From NCBI GenBank assembly GCA_937895515.1, contig CALAYS010000220.1, positions 1 to 5,917 on the forward strand: DNA of 5,917 nucleotides, read 5' to 3'. This document shows, in pieces, positions 5,543 through 5,917 of this stretch; positions within the stretch are counted from its first letter, which is position 1, and each line of letters starts with the position of its first letter. This DNA comes from an uncultured bacterium. GTDB taxonomy: Bacteria > Patescibacteriota > Minisyncoccia > Phycocordibacterales > UBA9973. Below the pieces are notes generated by a model, which had not been told where the DNA came from, made no database searches, and was given only the letters and a program-made list of their open reading frames with translations. The translations under genes and the position numbers were made by a program.

Positions 5543-5917
5543 TTTAGCTTAAACATTTCTAAAACAATATCTTTGCAAGCTATGACCTATTTTCAGAAGG
5601 CCTATATTTGAAGAAATTAGTCGAAAAATTAAAATAGGAGATAAATCTGTTATTTTTAAAAGGTTGTTTAGCTTACTTTAGGCCAACAATAGATTTTAAA
5701 TATTGCAAAACCTCGCCCGACCCTCCTTATCCAGAAGGCTTATATTTGAAGAAATTAGTCGAAAAAGTTTTTCGACCAGAATTTAAAATAAGAGATAAAT
5801 CTGTTCTTTTTTAAAAGAGTATTTTGTCCAAAATCACCGTTTTAAACGCTTGCAAAAACTACGTCTGACCTATTATTCAGAAGGCCTATATTTGAGTAAA
5901 TTAATCGAAAAACTTTT
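5543..5917. repeat. Right palindromic tandem repeat array
   Basis: Units begin at CAGAAGG at 5594, 5732 and 5878, giving spacings of 138 and 146 bp. The conserved block runs from CAGAAGG through TATATTTGA to AATTARTCGAAAAA. Between blocks come AGATAAATCTGTT, then variable sequence with TTTAGCTTA (5543, 5657), TTGCAAAA and a GACC-TAT lead-in. The middle copy keeps the full hairpin core (5759-5775); the first copy has lost its right arm; the last is cut by the window edge. The array directly follows the promoter region of the kinase gene and has the same orientation as the left array. Confidence 0.85.
5759..5775. repeat. Perfect hairpin core of right repeat unit
   Basis: TCGAAAAA (5759-5766), G, TTTTTCGA (5768-5775). 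Same arms as the left array core at 91-107. Confidence 0.85.

Noticed and set aside
1..5917. CRISPR-like array reading of the edge repeats
   Set aside because: Units are ~140 bp, palindromic, variably decayed and lack short constant repeats with unique spacers; no cas-like gene is present.

Overview
The window is AT-rich and gene-sparse. It carries short intronless ORFs on both strands, many perfect palindromes in the gaps, and tandem palindromic repeats at both edges. No ribosome-binding sites, tRNA, rRNA, CRISPR array or recognisable transposase were seen. A eukaryotic-type protein kinase, AT-rich spacers, a perfect palindrome between convergent genes and a ~140-bp palindrome-bearing repeat fit a nucleocytoplasmic large DNA virus (Nucleocytoviricota) best. 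Interspersed arrays of ~150-bp palindromic repeats are known from pithoviruses, so a pithovirus-like genome is my first guess. No hallmark gene (capsid, polymerase, ATPase) is present, so this assignment is tentative.

Layout. Positions 1-255 hold part of a palindromic repeat array and a short 33-bp direct repeat. A 127-aa orphan gene lies on the minus strand at 352-735. Positions 736-1111 are non-coding and hold a cluster of perfect palindromes (875-1042). Positions 1112-1803 look like a decayed gene: coding-like segments broken by stops and a frame change, with a possible F-box and leucine-rich flavour. Overlapping its end is a ~308-bp element (1786-2093) with eight exact copies of the heptamer GTGGACA/TGTCCAC placed almost perfectly symmetrically about one centre. 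Positions 2094-2384 are non-coding with three perfect hairpins, the last one touching the next start codon. A 476-aa Ser/Thr/Asn-rich protein with an Ig-like domain (2385-3815, plus strand) follows, then a 28-aa glycine-zipper peptide (3850-3936). A 22-bp perfect palindrome separates these from two minus-strand genes: a 98-aa orphan (3978-4274) and a 330-aa protein kinase (4515-5507). The right edge (5543-5917) returns to the palindromic repeat in the same orientation as the left edge.

The genes do not form a recognisable pathway. The Ig-like protein could be a surface or fibre protein and the kinase a regulator of host or virion proteins. The most unusual content is non-coding: the symmetric GTGGACA element and the flanking palindromic satellite.
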